Source: a virus. Taken from it: 63,384 nucleotides of DNA. Within the stretch, counting starts at the first letter, position 1; every line of letters begins with the position of its first letter. Location: positions 1-63,384 of the IMG/VR virus record IMGVR_UViG_3300017987_000091, one strand, 5' to 3'. The translations under genes were made by a program, and so were the position numbers. The notes beneath the pieces were generated by a model. It was not told where the DNA came from. It did no database searches and worked only from the letters and a program-made list of their open reading frames with translations. Positions 16,127 through 25,293 of the stretch are shown here, in pieces.

Positions 16127-16804
16127 CTACGACAGCTGGGCCGTCATCTTCGGGGTGGTGATCGTGCCGTTCGGCCCGGTGATGCTGGCCTTGTACCAGA
16201 TCGCACGGCCGGCAGTGTAGCCGGGGTTCACCTTCGTGGCCCTGAACACCCCTTCGGCGTCGGCGGCCGCGTCGGCCATCGTGAACAGCACGTTGTCGTC
16301 GGCGTCGTAGGCCGACAGCGCGAAGCTGGAAACACCGCTGGCCACAACCACGCCGTTCCTTTCCAGGTAGGCGTTGGTGTACACGGTGTCGGTGCTGCGA
16401 TCGTAGGCGAAGGCCACCCGCACCCGTTCGTCGTCCACCGATCCACCAACCTTGATTTCGTCCTCACGGATCGGGTTCAGGATCGTGGTGCCGGGGGACT
16501 GGCGCGTGCTGTACCTGTACACGTCACCACCGGCCGCCGGGTTCGTGATCGCGCTGGTGTCAAAGTCCCAGTAGTAGATCCCTTCTTTCGCCGTTTCGGT
16601 GCCGTCCAGTTCGCCCAGGGCTTCTTCCTTGGTGGTGTGCCCCGCGGCCTTGAAGGTGGCGTCATTGAAGTCATAGAACTGGCCGTCCGATTCCCGCCAC
16701 AGGGACAGCAGCCAGTCGGTCACCCCGGTCAGCGGGGTGCGGCCGTCCAGCGCGAAGGCACGGGCCCAGATCCGTTCCGTGTCACCTGTTTGAATTCTGA
16801 TCAT
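16127..16804 (-). CDS. Probable tail-fibre-associated virion protein
   Basis: 225 aa, beta-rich and acidic, with no membrane segment. It begins MIRIQTGDTERIWARAF, the style of Ig-like baseplate/tail domains, and lies between the glycine-rich adhesin and a small acidic protein. No family is certain. Confidence 0.55.
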   Translation of the reverse strand: MIRIQTGDTERIWARAFALDGRTPLTGVTDWLLSLWRESDGQFYDFNDATFKAAGHTTKEEALGELDGTETAKEGIYYWDFDTSAITNPAAGGDVYRYSTRQSPGTTILNPIREDEIKVGGSVDDERVRVAFAYDRSTDTVYTNAYLERNGVVVASGVSSFALSAYDADDNVLFTMADAAADAEGVFRATKVNPGYTAGRAIWYKASITGPNGTITTPKMTAQLS

Positions 16805-16813
16805 TGTCTTCCC

Positions 16814-18007
16814 CTACGCATAGAAGTTGGCCCGCTTCCTGGTTTTGTAGTCCCCACCGGCTTGGTAGTACAGCCGTGGGTTGTGGACCACCCTGGCGGT
16901 GGTGCTTGGATCTGCTGTCGTACCTGCTGCGCCAGCATTTCCCGAAACGCCGTTATTTCCATCACCACCACCACCAGCACCCCCTGAACCACCGACACCA
17001 CCGGCGCCGGCAGATTGCGTCCCTACTGCTGTGGTTGAAGGCGCGTTATACCAGTTCGATCCGGGGTGCGCCGTTTTCGCTTTGTACCGGCCGCCGCCGC
17101 CGGATCCTGCACCGCTGCCACCGTCGCCCCCGTCCCCGCCGGCGCCGTCGCCCCCGTCCCCGCCATTGCCACCGTTCCCCCCTTTTCCACCCCTTGCATA
17201 GATCCCCGTCCCACTATTGCAGTACAGCTTCACGGCTTCCAGGAAAACGCAACCACCTGAACCACCGCCGGCGCCTTTTCCAGCACCACCGCCACCGCCA
17301 CCGCCGTGCAGTACGTTGCCGTTTGCCCCGTTTCCAGCGTCCCCACCGTCACCACCGTCACCACCGTCAGCCTTCAGATCTACACCGTCAACGATCCCAT
17401 ACCGTTTCCCGATGATCGCGATCATCGCACCGCCAAGGCCACCCTTCCCACCGCTCAGGCCGTGCTGACCGGCCACGATAGCCGTGGCACCACCACCACC
17501 GGCGCCAGCAGCACCGCCACCACCGAAGCCCTGGGATCGATCGTCGCCACTTTGCGTTCCGCTGGTGGTGCCGTGTGATCCGGCGCCGTCGCCACCGCTG
17601 CCCCCGTCGCCACCAGTAGAAAAAGATCCGACACCACCGCTCCCCCCGCGGCCTATTTCGCCAGCTTTCCCACCACCAAGGCCACCATACGATCCGCCAC
17701 CGCTTCCTTGTCCCCCACCAGTGCCAGATGCTGCCGCGCCGTCGCCACCGTCGCCACCGTCGCCGCTTGGAGTTGTTCCACCCGTGCCGCCGGATCCTGA
17801 TGAACCACTGGCCCCACCGCGTGCGTTTCCGTCAATATCTGACTTTATTTCATAGTCAACACATTGGACTTCCAGTGGATCCAGCTTCGTGGTGGTAACT
17901 GTCGCGCCTGAAGCTACCGTGAAGATCCCGACGTTGGTGTGGGTTCCACCGATTTCCGTCACCCCGCTGACGGTCCAGTCACGGCCTTCGTGGTCGGTGG
18001 TGCTCAA
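16814..18007 (-). CDS. Glycine-rich adhesin-like tail protein
   Basis: 397 aa. About 60 ordinary residues begin the protein. Some 270 residues very rich in Gly with Asp, Ser and Ala follow (runs such as GGDGGDGG and GGGGGGGAGKG). A 60-residue C-terminal part (YQAGGDYKTRKRANFYA) ends it. Gly-rich segments of this kind form polyglycine-II sandwiches in T-even gp38-type adhesins at fibre tips. It lies directly after a fibre gene, so a receptor-binding tip protein is the best inference. The repeat-rich DNA may vary by slippage. Confidence 0.65.
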   Translation of the reverse strand: MSTTDHEGRDWTVSGVTEIGGTHTNVGIFTVASGATVTTTKLDPLEVQCVDYEIKSDIDGNARGGASGSSGSGGTGGTTPSGDGGDGGDGAAASGTGGGQGSGGGSYGGLGGGKAGEIGRGGSGGVGSFSTGGDGGSGGDGAGSHGTTSGTQSGDDRSQGFGGGGAAGAGGGGATAIVAGQHGLSGGKGGLGGAMIAIIGKRYGIVDGVDLKADGGDGGDGGDAGNGANGNVLHGGGGGGGAGKGAGGGSGGCVFLEAVKLYCNSGTGIYARGGKGGNGGNGGDGGDGAGGDGGDGGSGAGSGGGGRYKAKTAHPGSNWYNAPSTTAVGTQSAGAGGVGGSGGAGGGGDGNNGVSGNAGAAGTTADPSTTARVVHNPRLYYQAGGDYKTRKRANFYA

Positions 18008-19483
18008 CTACACCTCCCGAACGGCCCACATGTCGAAGTATTGGTAGGCCACGGTGGTGCTGCCCCCCACCTGCTTGATTTCGACCTTGCCCACCCTGAA
18101 GGTGTCGGCGCTTTCCCCTGACACGTCGATCGTGCCCGTCTTGATCGTTTCGCTGGCGTCGGTGATCCCGGTCAGTTCCCAGTAGGCTGCGCCCACCGAC
18201 ACCTTGATCGACATGCTGCCGGTGCCGGAAACACGTTTACAGCCGACCTTCACCCGCATGTCGTCAGGCTTGAAGTCACCAGAATCCAACACGATCCTGG
18301 TGTCGGCCGTTTTGTCGTAGCTGGAATCTGTGGTGCTGAAATAGTGATCATCGTTCCACACCAGCGCCAGGCCGTCCTGACCACCACCCCCGCCCACGTT
18401 CTGCTTCTGCACCTTCTTCAGTTCGCCGGTGGCGTTGTCTTCCAGCAGCAGCCAGTCGTTGTCTGCTGGGCTGCTTTCTTCCGTCAGCCTGGACAGGATG
18501 CCGGTGCGGCCGGTGTGGATCGCTTCGTTCAGCGTGCCGGCCGAAGCGGTGATCGTGCCGGCGACGTTCGGGCAGTCCACCGCCACGTCGGTGCCGGCGC
18601 TGGTGTAGATCGCTGTGCCGCTGCTTCCTTCGATTTCAGCGGCCCGCATGTACAGTTCAGCGCCTGAAGCGTCAGCCCTGACGCACGTGCCGGTGGAACC
18701 GCAGGCCACGTCCCCGTCCACCGTCAGCCAGATCTGGGACGTTGACCGGGCCGAATAGATACCGTACCCCCCGTTGCACTTCACACGGCCGACGCGGCCG
18801 GTGATCAGGCCGTAGGTGTCTGAACCACCGATCGCCGTCCCACTGTCCACTGAAACATATTCGACATTTATACTCAGCTGGCCGGTGGTGGCGCACGTCA
18901 GGCCGTGGGCGCCTGTCGATCCGATCACCTGCTGGCCCTGCACGTAGGCGCGACCACCGCCTGACTTGTGAATGCAGGTTCCCGTGGACCGTTCCACGTT
19001 GTTGAACCTGAAGGTGCTGTCCCCTTCGACGGTCACCGCACCGCTGAACATATTGTTGGGGCATTCCCACCTCGTCCAGCTGGCCACGGTGAACCCTTCG
19101 GTGTGCGTCGCACCGTCCAGGCTGATCACCGCCACCCGGTTCCCCGTCGCCGGCGACAGCCCCGCGGCCTTCGTCTGGGCCGTGTCAGGGGACGCCACGG
19201 CCGTCCCTGGGCTCAACCCGTCGTTGGTGTTGTCGCCGTGTTCGGCCAGGAACACCGCCTGCGACCATGGGAAGCCTGCTTCGTTGTAGTAGTACCAGTC
19301 GCCGTTCAGGTAAATCCGTGGCTTGTGCGCCGCGGTGTTTACATACCACTGGCCTTCTATCGGGGTTCCAAGGCCGTCTCCGGTGCTGTCCCAGTGCCTT
19401 GCCTGGATTTCCGCTAGGGCCCCGGCGTCGTTGGTATAACGGCCCTGGTAGGCGTCAGGACCGAAGGGATTATCCCAAGCCAT
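18008..19483 (-). CDS. Tail fibre/spike with shared N-terminal attachment domain
   Basis: 491 aa. Residues 1-65 (YQGRYTNDAGALAEIQARHW, GDGLGTPIEGQWYVNT) closely match the N-terminus of the next fibre, a shared virion-attachment module. The middle (about 90-320) has short repeating beta turns of a right-handed beta-helix, and the C-terminus is a compact beta domain. It probably binds or degrades a surface receptor. Its stop abuts the start of the adhesin. Confidence 0.75.
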   Translation of the reverse strand: MAWDNPFGPDAYQGRYTNDAGALAEIQARHWDSTGDGLGTPIEGQWYVNTAAHKPRIYLNGDWYYYNEAGFPWSQAVFLAEHGDNTNDGLSPGTAVASPDTAQTKAAGLSPATGNRVAVISLDGATHTEGFTVASWTRWECPNNMFSGAVTVEGDSTFRFNNVERSTGTCIHKSGGGRAYVQGQQVIGSTGAHGLTCATTGQLSINVEYVSVDSGTAIGGSDTYGLITGRVGRVKCNGGYGIYSARSTSQIWLTVDGDVACGSTGTCVRADASGAELYMRAAEIEGSSGTAIYTSAGTDVAVDCPNVAGTITASAGTLNEAIHTGRTGILSRLTEESSPADNDWLLLEDNATGELKKVQKQNVGGGGGQDGLALVWNDDHYFSTTDSSYDKTADTRIVLDSGDFKPDDMRVKVGCKRVSGTGSMSIKVSVGAAYWELTGITDASETIKTGTIDVSGESADTFRVGKVEIKQVGGSTTVAYQYFDMWAVREV

Positions 19484-19498
19484 AGGGCTGCCCCTTCG

Positions 19499-20677
19499 CT
19501 AGTAGGTTCGCCAGTCGGTGTTCAGCGTGCCGTGTGCGAAATAGGTGATCTTGTTCGTGGTGTCGAAGCACCTTGCACCCTGCTGGTTCGGCGTTACCAC
19601 ACCGTTGGGGTTGCCGGCGTTTTCCTGGTAGCCGCGTGGCTTCTGATCGTTTAGGAACACCAGCGCCGTGTTCACGTCGGTGGCGCCGTTCAGGTCGGTC
19701 AACGCTGCGCCGGTATCACCGCACCCGATCAGGCTGGCACCTTCGGTGCCGCTGGCGGTGTCGCCCAGTTCGGTTTCGGTGAAATACCGGCCGTCATGGT
19801 GGTGGATCGTGCAGTCCCCGGAGTCGGTCAGATCCGTGTGCTGCGTCAGCGTCAGGTGATAATACTGCGCCGGCGAAGCCTGACCACCCTGAAGCCCCAG
19901 CGTGCTATTGTGGCTGATGGACTTCGCGAATTCCTTGAAGATCAGGGCGTCGGTGTTGACGACGGCCGATCCTTCGTCGTTGCTGCACCTGAAGGACAGT
20001 TCCCCGTAATTGGTGCCCTGGTCGATCGTCATGACCCTGCTGTGCGCGCTGTCGTTGTTGGACATTTCCGCCACGCGCGTCAGGATCCAGGGGTTCGATC
20101 CGTCGCCCACCTGCGTCAGCGTATAGACGCCATTGTCCACGTGGCCGGTGTCGTCGGTGTGGGCCACCAAATACCTGGCATCCAGCAGCGGCCCAACGCC
20201 GTCCTGACTTGGAAAGGCGCCGTTGCCGCTGGCCGTCATAACGTCCACCACCCTGGCATAAGCTGGAAGGCCGGTGCGATCCGCCAGGGCCCGCACGTCG
20301 TCAAGCCAAAAAAGCCCCTGCGTTGCGGCCGCAATGGCGTCTTCCATTTGCTTCACGGTGCAGCTGTCCTGCGATCCAGCGGCACCGTTCACCAGGCCGG
20401 TCAGCTTGAAGCTGCCCACGGCCCAGTTTGCCGTCAGCGGGGTGGTGCCGTCCGTCTTCACGTAGGGACCATTGATCGCGATGGTTTGCCAGGCGCTGCC
20501 GTCGTAGTACCGCGGAACGTTGTCGGTGGTGTTTGCGTACCACTGGCCTTCAATCGGATTTCCCAGGCCATCGCCGGAACTGTCCCACTTGCGGGCCCTG
20601 ATTTCAGCCCAGGCCGCGGCATCGTTGGCGAATTCCCCTTGGTAGTTGTCAGGGCCGTACTGCGTTGCATATGCCAT
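19499..20677 (-). CDS. Tail fibre protein, paralogous N-terminus
   Basis: 392 aa. The N-terminal 65 residues (YQGEFANDAAAWAEIRARKW, GDGLGNPIEGQWYANT) are homologous to the 491-aa fibre. The central part has collar-like repeats (DGTTPLTANWAVGSFKLTGL is typical of phage fibres). The last 35 residues (GNPNGVVTPNQQGARCFDT) match the end of the following gene. Confidence 0.75.
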   Translation of the reverse strand: MAYATQYGPDNYQGEFANDAAAWAEIRARKWDSSGDGLGNPIEGQWYANTTDNVPRYYDGSAWQTIAINGPYVKTDGTTPLTANWAVGSFKLTGLVNGAAGSQDSCTVKQMEDAIAAATQGLFWLDDVRALADRTGLPAYARVVDVMTASGNGAFPSQDGVGPLLDARYLVAHTDDTGHVDNGVYTLTQVGDGSNPWILTRVAEMSNNDSAHSRVMTIDQGTNYGELSFRCSNDEGSAVVNTDALIFKEFAKSISHNSTLGLQGGQASPAQYYHLTLTQHTDLTDSGDCTIHHHDGRYFTETELGDTASGTEGASLIGCGDTGAALTDLNGATDVNTALVFLNDQKPRGYQENAGNPNGVVTPNQQGARCFDTTNKITYFAHGTLNTDWRTY

Positions 20678-20694
20678 TTTTCAAGCTCCTAAAT

Positions 20695-21405
20695 TCAGAA
20701 GGTGGTCCACACCTGCGATCCGTCTGCTGTGCAGCGGTATTCGATCCCGTTGTCGGTGTCGGTGTACCGCTGGCCCCTGAAGCCAGTGCGCACGCCGTTG
20801 GGGTTCCCCGCCCCGCTGATCCTGGGGATCTGCCCGAATTCGTTGCGGTCAGCGTTCAACAGGGCCGCATAGTCGGCATCGTTGCCCAGGATCAAGATCG
20901 GGAAGTTCACCACGTAGGTGCCAGCCGGCAGCTGGTGGTTGGTGTACCCCGTGGGGTTGCCCAGCGGGTGGTACACAAAGGAAACCTGCAGGTTATAGCC
21001 GCCGGGGTTGTCGTTGATATCGTCCCCGTCGCTGCTGCCGTTGGCGGCCTGCAGCAACCCGAACACCACTTCACCGTTCGGGCCACCGCACAGTTCCCCG
21101 TTGTCGTCCTTCCTGATCTGCAGGTGGTTGATCAGGATCCCGCGTTCCTTCGCTTCAGCGGTTCCCATGGACGGCGATCCCGCCGTGAAGATGGATTCCA
21201 CCGCGCACACCACCCCCCGGTGCGTCGTGCTGGCCGAACCACCGATCGCCAGCTTGGCGGCCGCGCCAGGCGGCAGCATGGTGGACACCAGCTGCGTCAC
21301 GTAGGACGCACCAGCCAGGACGATCTTGGCCGTCCCTGGGATTGCCCCACACTGCTGGCCGATCGGGCCCAGCGGTGGAATGGGGGCTGGTAGCAGTTCG
21401 GCCAT
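20695..21405 (-). CDS. Tail fibre-associated protein
   Basis: 236 aa. The C-terminal 35 residues (GNPNGVRTGFRGQRYTDT) repeat the C-terminal module of the 392-aa fibre, so the two share a fold or chaperone-binding end. The rest is beta-rich with Gly and Pro. It is likely a fibre component; no precise family is seen. Confidence 0.6.
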   Translation of the reverse strand: MAELLPAPIPPLGPIGQQCGAIPGTAKIVLAGASYVTQLVSTMLPPGAAAKLAIGGSASTTHRGVVCAVESIFTAGSPSMGTAEAKERGILINHLQIRKDDNGELCGGPNGEVVFGLLQAANGSSDGDDINDNPGGYNLQVSFVYHPLGNPTGYTNHQLPAGTYVVNFPILILGNDADYAALLNADRNEFGQIPRISGAGNPNGVRTGFRGQRYTDTDNGIEYRCTADGSQVWTTF

Positions 21406-21408
21406 GGT

Positions 21409-21813
21409 CTATTCCTTCAGGTTGTCGTTGATCTGTTCCAGCCGTTCCTTCAGGGCAGCGATGGCGCTTTTCCGCGTCTTGCCGCCGTGTTCAGCCTGGA
21501 TCAGCGCCTGGACGTGGCCGGGATCGTTGATCTCCACCAGGGCCTTCTTCAAGGCCGCCACGCTTTGATCCAGCAGCCCCAGGTCGTATTCCACAGGCGC
21601 CGGCGCCTTGGTGTGCCCCATGGGTTCCTTGTCCACAAGCTGCCCTTCAGGCGTCAGGTACACCAGCCGGTGTTCGGCCTGGGCTTGCCTGAATTCGGCG
21701 TACAGCTGATCTTCCACGTCTTCCCGAAGGAACCGGGTGATATCCACCCCGATCGGGGCTTCGTGCCCAAACACCACCTGGCGCGTGTTGCGGTCCAAAA
21801 ATAGGGTGATCAT
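21409..21813 (-). CDS. Hypothetical tail-region protein
   Basis: 134 aa. A short beta start (MITLFLDRNTRQVVFGH) is followed by charged helices. It lies between two receptor-binding genes and may be a fibre assembly protein. ATG 21813 is chosen for AGGAG at ideal spacing; an in-frame start at 21837 is weaker. Confidence 0.6.
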   Translation of the reverse strand: MITLFLDRNTRQVVFGHEAPIGVDITRFLREDVEDQLYAEFRQAQAEHRLVYLTPEGQLVDKEPMGHTKAPAPVEYDLGLLDQSVAALKKALVEINDPGHVQALIQAEHGGKTRKSAIAALKERLEQINDNLKE

Positions 21814-21823
21814 GGTTTCGCTC

Positions 21824-22636
21824 CTATGCTGTTTCACGTAGTCCGAAAAGGGTCATATAAAGGGTTTCAATGTCCAACGACCAGCGCCTGCTGCTGCTGC
21901 TGTCGCAGTTCATATCGATCACGATCGATCCATTTCCTGGGACGGTATAGTGCGACCAGATCCGCGTTGGGCTGCCGGCATATTCGTGGCGTTCCGTCAC
22001 GTCGGCCGCTGCCACAGCGTTGTCGCACAGCAACATCCCCCGCGGTTCCATGTCACCCCACAGGGTGAAGGTTTTATCCGGCCAGTTGTTATGGGTGGAT
22101 TTCGTGTATTGATCAAATACTCCATTCAGGTCGTACCAAAAACCGGCTTCCTTGGTGCTGTCGTTGCGCCTGTATTTTATCCCCCATACGTCGGGATAGT
22201 TATTAAGCAGTATCCTGAACCCGGCTTCACCTGCGCCACTTATAAAGGCGTTGGTGATTTTCGACACCATCATGGTGCGGGTGGATATCAGGCACGGGTG
22301 GTGAAGGGGATAATCCTTGTAAATACTAATGCCATTGTAGCTTCCACTACCTGGTCCAGTTATTTCACCTTCAAACTTTCCGCCGTTGAACCGCGCCACG
22401 TGCACCGTGGGGCTGCCGCTTGTGTTGTACCCCCACCCGTTTGGGCTGGGCGATCCTTCAGTCAGGAAGTCCCAGTTCTGATCGAAGTCTTCATGGATAG
22501 GAACCAGCCCCGCACCGAAGCGTTCCCGCGCCAGTCCTTCCAGTATTTGCTGCACGTTGAACCTGCTGGGATCCAGCCCTGGCACAGCGTTACACCGAAC
22601 TGAAGAAGCACGCCCTGTTCGTTGTCCAATTCCCAT
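21824..22636 (-). CDS. Lectin-like tail protein
   Basis: 270 aa. From residue 45 onward the pattern of aromatic beta strands (FDQNWDFLTEGSPSPNGWGY, YKDYPLHHPCLIS, KTFTLWGDM) suggests a concanavalin-like jelly-roll sugar-binding domain. The part at 22,080-22,360 is visibly richer in A and T and contains CTC, unlike neighbours, suggesting recent acquisition. Receptor recognition is likely but inferred. Confidence 0.6.
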   Translation of the reverse strand: MGIGQRTGRASSVRCNAVPGLDPSRFNVQQILEGLARERFGAGLVPIHEDFDQNWDFLTEGSPSPNGWGYNTSGSPTVHVARFNGGKFEGEITGPGSGSYNGISIYKDYPLHHPCLISTRTMMVSKITNAFISGAGEAGFRILLNNYPDVWGIKYRRNDSTKEAGFWYDLNGVFDQYTKSTHNNWPDKTFTLWGDMEPRGMLLCDNAVAAADVTERHEYAGSPTRIWSHYTVPGNGSIVIDMNCDSSSSRRWSLDIETLYMTLFGLRETA

Positions 22637-22638
22637 TG

Positions 22639-23373
22639 TTAACTCCCTGACGTTTCTTCCTGCACCGCTGGCGCAACATTGACCAGCGGGGCATAGGTGA
22701 TCGTTGAACCGTCGCTGGTACCGTCCACGCTGGCCAATTCCACATAAAGGCGATCCAGGCCGGCGGTCTCGAAGCGTTCCATGAATCCCCGATAGTCCAG
22801 CACGAATTCCTGATCCAGCACCATGCGCCAGTTCGGTGGTTTATTGGCGGTGACGGTGGCCCTGTACGTACCGAACAGCCGCATGGTGGCTTGATCGGGA
22901 TCTGCCACCACCGCCAGGTCGGCGGTGCCCGTCGTCGCTTCGCTGATGTAATAGTGTGTTTCCGTGTCGCCGGTGATCGTCACCTGGTTGTATGTGGCGC
23001 TTCCACCGATCTTCACGGCGGTGGCCGTTACCACCCCACCGGCCCCAGTGTTCACCGCGTCGCGGATCCCTTCGATCACGTCTTCTTCGTCAACGGCCCC
23101 GCCGGCGCCGGCGTCATAGGCGCACACCACCCCGTTGATATAGATCGTGTAAGTGGCCGTAAGGTCCAGCGTGGCGATGGTAACCAAGGCGGTGCGCCGG
23201 TGTATTTCCGTGCGCATCTGAACGTCCACCAACGTCTTCGGGCAGTTTTCCAGATCCACCCCGTCGTCGGCCGTGTCAGGCGCCCCGGTGAACGTGGCCT
23301 GGTTAGTCCACTTGGGATCGCGGCCCACCATCAGGGTGGCCAGCAGGTTCGCCAATTCGTACATGGTCGCCAT
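22639..23373 (-). CDS. Hypothetical structural tail protein
   Basis: 244 aa. A helical start (MYELANLLATLMVG) precedes beta-rich domains with Ala/Thr/Gly. Neighbours on both sides are fibre genes. No family recognised. Confidence 0.55.
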   Translation of the reverse strand: MATMYELANLLATLMVGRDPKWTNQATFTGAPDTADDGVDLENCPKTLVDVQMRTEIHRRTALVTIATLDLTATYTIYINGVVCAYDAGAGGAVDEEDVIEGIRDAVNTGAGGVVTATAVKIGGSATYNQVTITGDTETHYYISEATTGTADLAVVADPDQATMRLFGTYRATVTANKPPNWRMVLDQEFVLDYRGFMERFETAGLDRLYVELASVDGTSDGSTITYAPLVNVAPAVQEETSGS

Positions 23374-23376
23374 GGT

Positions 23377-24699
23377 CTATTCCTCCGGTATCGCCAGCTG
23401 ACGATAGGGCAAGAACTGTTCAGTTGAAGCATGCCGGCGCCACAGCTTCGGACGTTGCCCCCCATACAAGGAAACGATGTCCTGATCGGGCGTGTTTTTT
23501 ATTGCACAGAAAACGCGCGCCCCGTCAGAAGCTGCAGCAAAGATGTCGTAGTTGGTTGAACCGTCCCTGTTGTACCAGTTCCAAACTTCCACCAGGTCGG
23601 CCTTGGTGAACGCCCGAACGGTTCCCACCGTTGCCGAACTGGTGACGGCATACACAAACCGATCATCACAGGAAACCCACGACACGGCGGTGGTGGATCG
23701 CGCCACTGAAATTTCCCCCTGAATACAGCCGCGAACTTCCAGTTCGTTGGTGGTGGCGGGGTACCCCACAAACAGCCGGCTGCCATCTGTGGCCAGCTGG
23801 CCCGTCTGATCACATTCAGTGGACTGGACCCGATCCCATGACAAATAGGCGGTGTCTATTCCGTTGCCGCCTTCGTTGGCGAAGTCCTTGCCGTTTTCTG
23901 CATTGATCCCCCTGATGGTGGCGCCACTTCCCCCCACCCTGGCGTCCCCGGCAAGGAACAGCTGGGCGCCGTTGGTTGCGCAACAGTACAGCACTTCGGT
24001 GGCGGTGCCATGGGCATAGGACCACACCGGCGTCGGTGTGCCGGTGTCGCTCAACGTGATGGCCCTGGCCCACATGTTGCCGGTGCCCTTGGCCCCAACG
24101 AAGTAGGCGTTGACGCCATCCAGGCAAACGTCGTGAACGGCGGCCCCGTGGTCGTACAGCCACCGCTGCGTCCCGTCCATGTCCCAGCATTCCACGTAGT
24201 CGCCATAGCAGGCCACCACGTAGGTGCCATCGGTCACGGCCCGCTTGATCGCGCCGGTGTTCGTTTTCGTGTAGTTCGCCACCAGGGTGACCATGTTGCG
24301 TTCATAGGCAAGCAAGTTCCCAGGTGATGGCACCCCACCGAAGGCAACCAGCACCCCTTTGCCCCACACGTCCACCGAAACCGGATCAACTGACCAGGAC
24401 TTGTCCCATTCGCCGTACACCTTGCCGGGGTACATTACCGCGCTGTATTCGTCCAGGATGAACGTTTCCCCCGCCGCTGTACCGTCGATCGCGTCTTCCA
24501 GGTCGGTGTACTTCGTCACCCCGGCCTTGAAGTGGGCCAGCCAGTCGTATAAGTTTTTCCAGATCCAGTTCGTCCAGGCGTTGGGCGGGATCATGCCCCC
24601 CAGCCAGCCACTGTCTTCCACCTGCGTCGTGGGCTGTTCCACGTCGCTGGGATCGGCGCTGTTCGCCCAGTCCAGGATCGTCGTCGGTGGTGTCGTCAT
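23377..24699 (-). CDS. Tail fibre with beta-propeller-like body
   Basis: 440 aa. The first 60 residues (DWANSADPSDVEQP, GWLGGMIPPNAWTNWIW) are a common fibre-anchoring motif. The remainder has at least five repeats of the type VACYGDYVECWDMDGTQRWLY, typical of PQQ/WD-like propeller blades. ATG 24699 overlaps the upstream stop and has GAGG five bases before it. It may bind a surface polysaccharide. Confidence 0.7.
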   Translation of the reverse strand: MTTPPTTILDWANSADPSDVEQPTTQVEDSGWLGGMIPPNAWTNWIWKNLYDWLAHFKAGVTKYTDLEDAIDGTAAGETFILDEYSAVMYPGKVYGEWDKSWSVDPVSVDVWGKGVLVAFGGVPSPGNLLAYERNMVTLVANYTKTNTGAIKRAVTDGTYVVACYGDYVECWDMDGTQRWLYDHGAAVHDVCLDGVNAYFVGAKGTGNMWARAITLSDTGTPTPVWSYAHGTATEVLYCCATNGAQLFLAGDARVGGSGATIRGINAENGKDFANEGGNGIDTAYLSWDRVQSTECDQTGQLATDGSRLFVGYPATTNELEVRGCIQGEISVARSTTAVSWVSCDDRFVYAVTSSATVGTVRAFTKADLVEVWNWYNRDGSTNYDIFAAASDGARVFCAIKNTPDQDIVSLYGGQRPKLWRRHASTEQFLPYRQLAIPEE

Positions 24700-25283
24700 A
24701 TCAACCTCGCCCATGTGCCGACGCTGTAGCCGAAGGCGCCGGGGGTTTCTGCGAACCCGAAGAAGCCTTCAAGGGCTTCCACCAGCACCATCTTCACGCC
24801 CTGCGGTTTGATGTTTTCGGCGAACCTGCGCACCCTGTCGCGCAGGGGGTCGCCCATGAATTCCTTGCGGATCACCATGCAGTAAAAGCCGGCCGGGAAC
24901 ATGTCCACGGTGCGCACTTCCACCGCTTCGGTGATGATCTCCAATATGTGGATAAAGGCGTCTTCTGGCGCTTCGTCGCCGGGGAACCTGTTGGCCAGCA
25001 GCCGCGCCTGAATGAAGGGCCTGTATTCGTCGTCGGTCAGCCCACCACGCGGTTCCCCCACCAGGATCCCCCACTGATCCAGCAGGGCCCCAACAGCGGC
25101 CGAAGGGGACCGTGAAACGATCATGCTGAAGGTGTCTTCTTCCTGCACCTGGCACGCTTCGGCGATGGCTTCCACCAGCGCGACGATCCGCGGCCTGTTC
25201 TGGAACTGGCGCAGCAAATCCCGCACGGCGTCCTTCTTGTGGTCGGGGTTCATCACGAACTGAGTCTGGGACTGGCTGGCCAC
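24696..25283 (-). CDS. DUF2612-like baseplate protein
   Basis: 195 aa. ALLDQWGILVGEPRGGLTDD followed by YRPFIQARLLAN is the recognisable DUF2612 signature, a family found next to baseplate J proteins that links baseplate and fibres. It is followed by the propeller-type fibre with an ATGA overlap. Confidence 0.8.
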   Translation of the reverse strand: MASQSQTQFVMNPDHKKDAVRDLLRQFQNRPRIVALVEAIAEACQVQEEDTFSMIVSRSPSAAVGALLDQWGILVGEPRGGLTDDEYRPFIQARLLANRFPGDEAPEDAFIHILEIITEAVEVRTVDMFPAGFYCMVIRKEFMGDPLRDRVRRFAENIKPQGVKMVLVEALEGFFGFAETPGAFGYSVGTWARLI

Positions 25284-25293
25284 TGCGTTCCCC

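Noticed and set aside
16814-18007. Proline-rich plus-strand frames opposite the Gly-rich gene
   Set aside because: They are the complement of Gly codons; the minus frame has start, stop and spacing consistent with neighbours.
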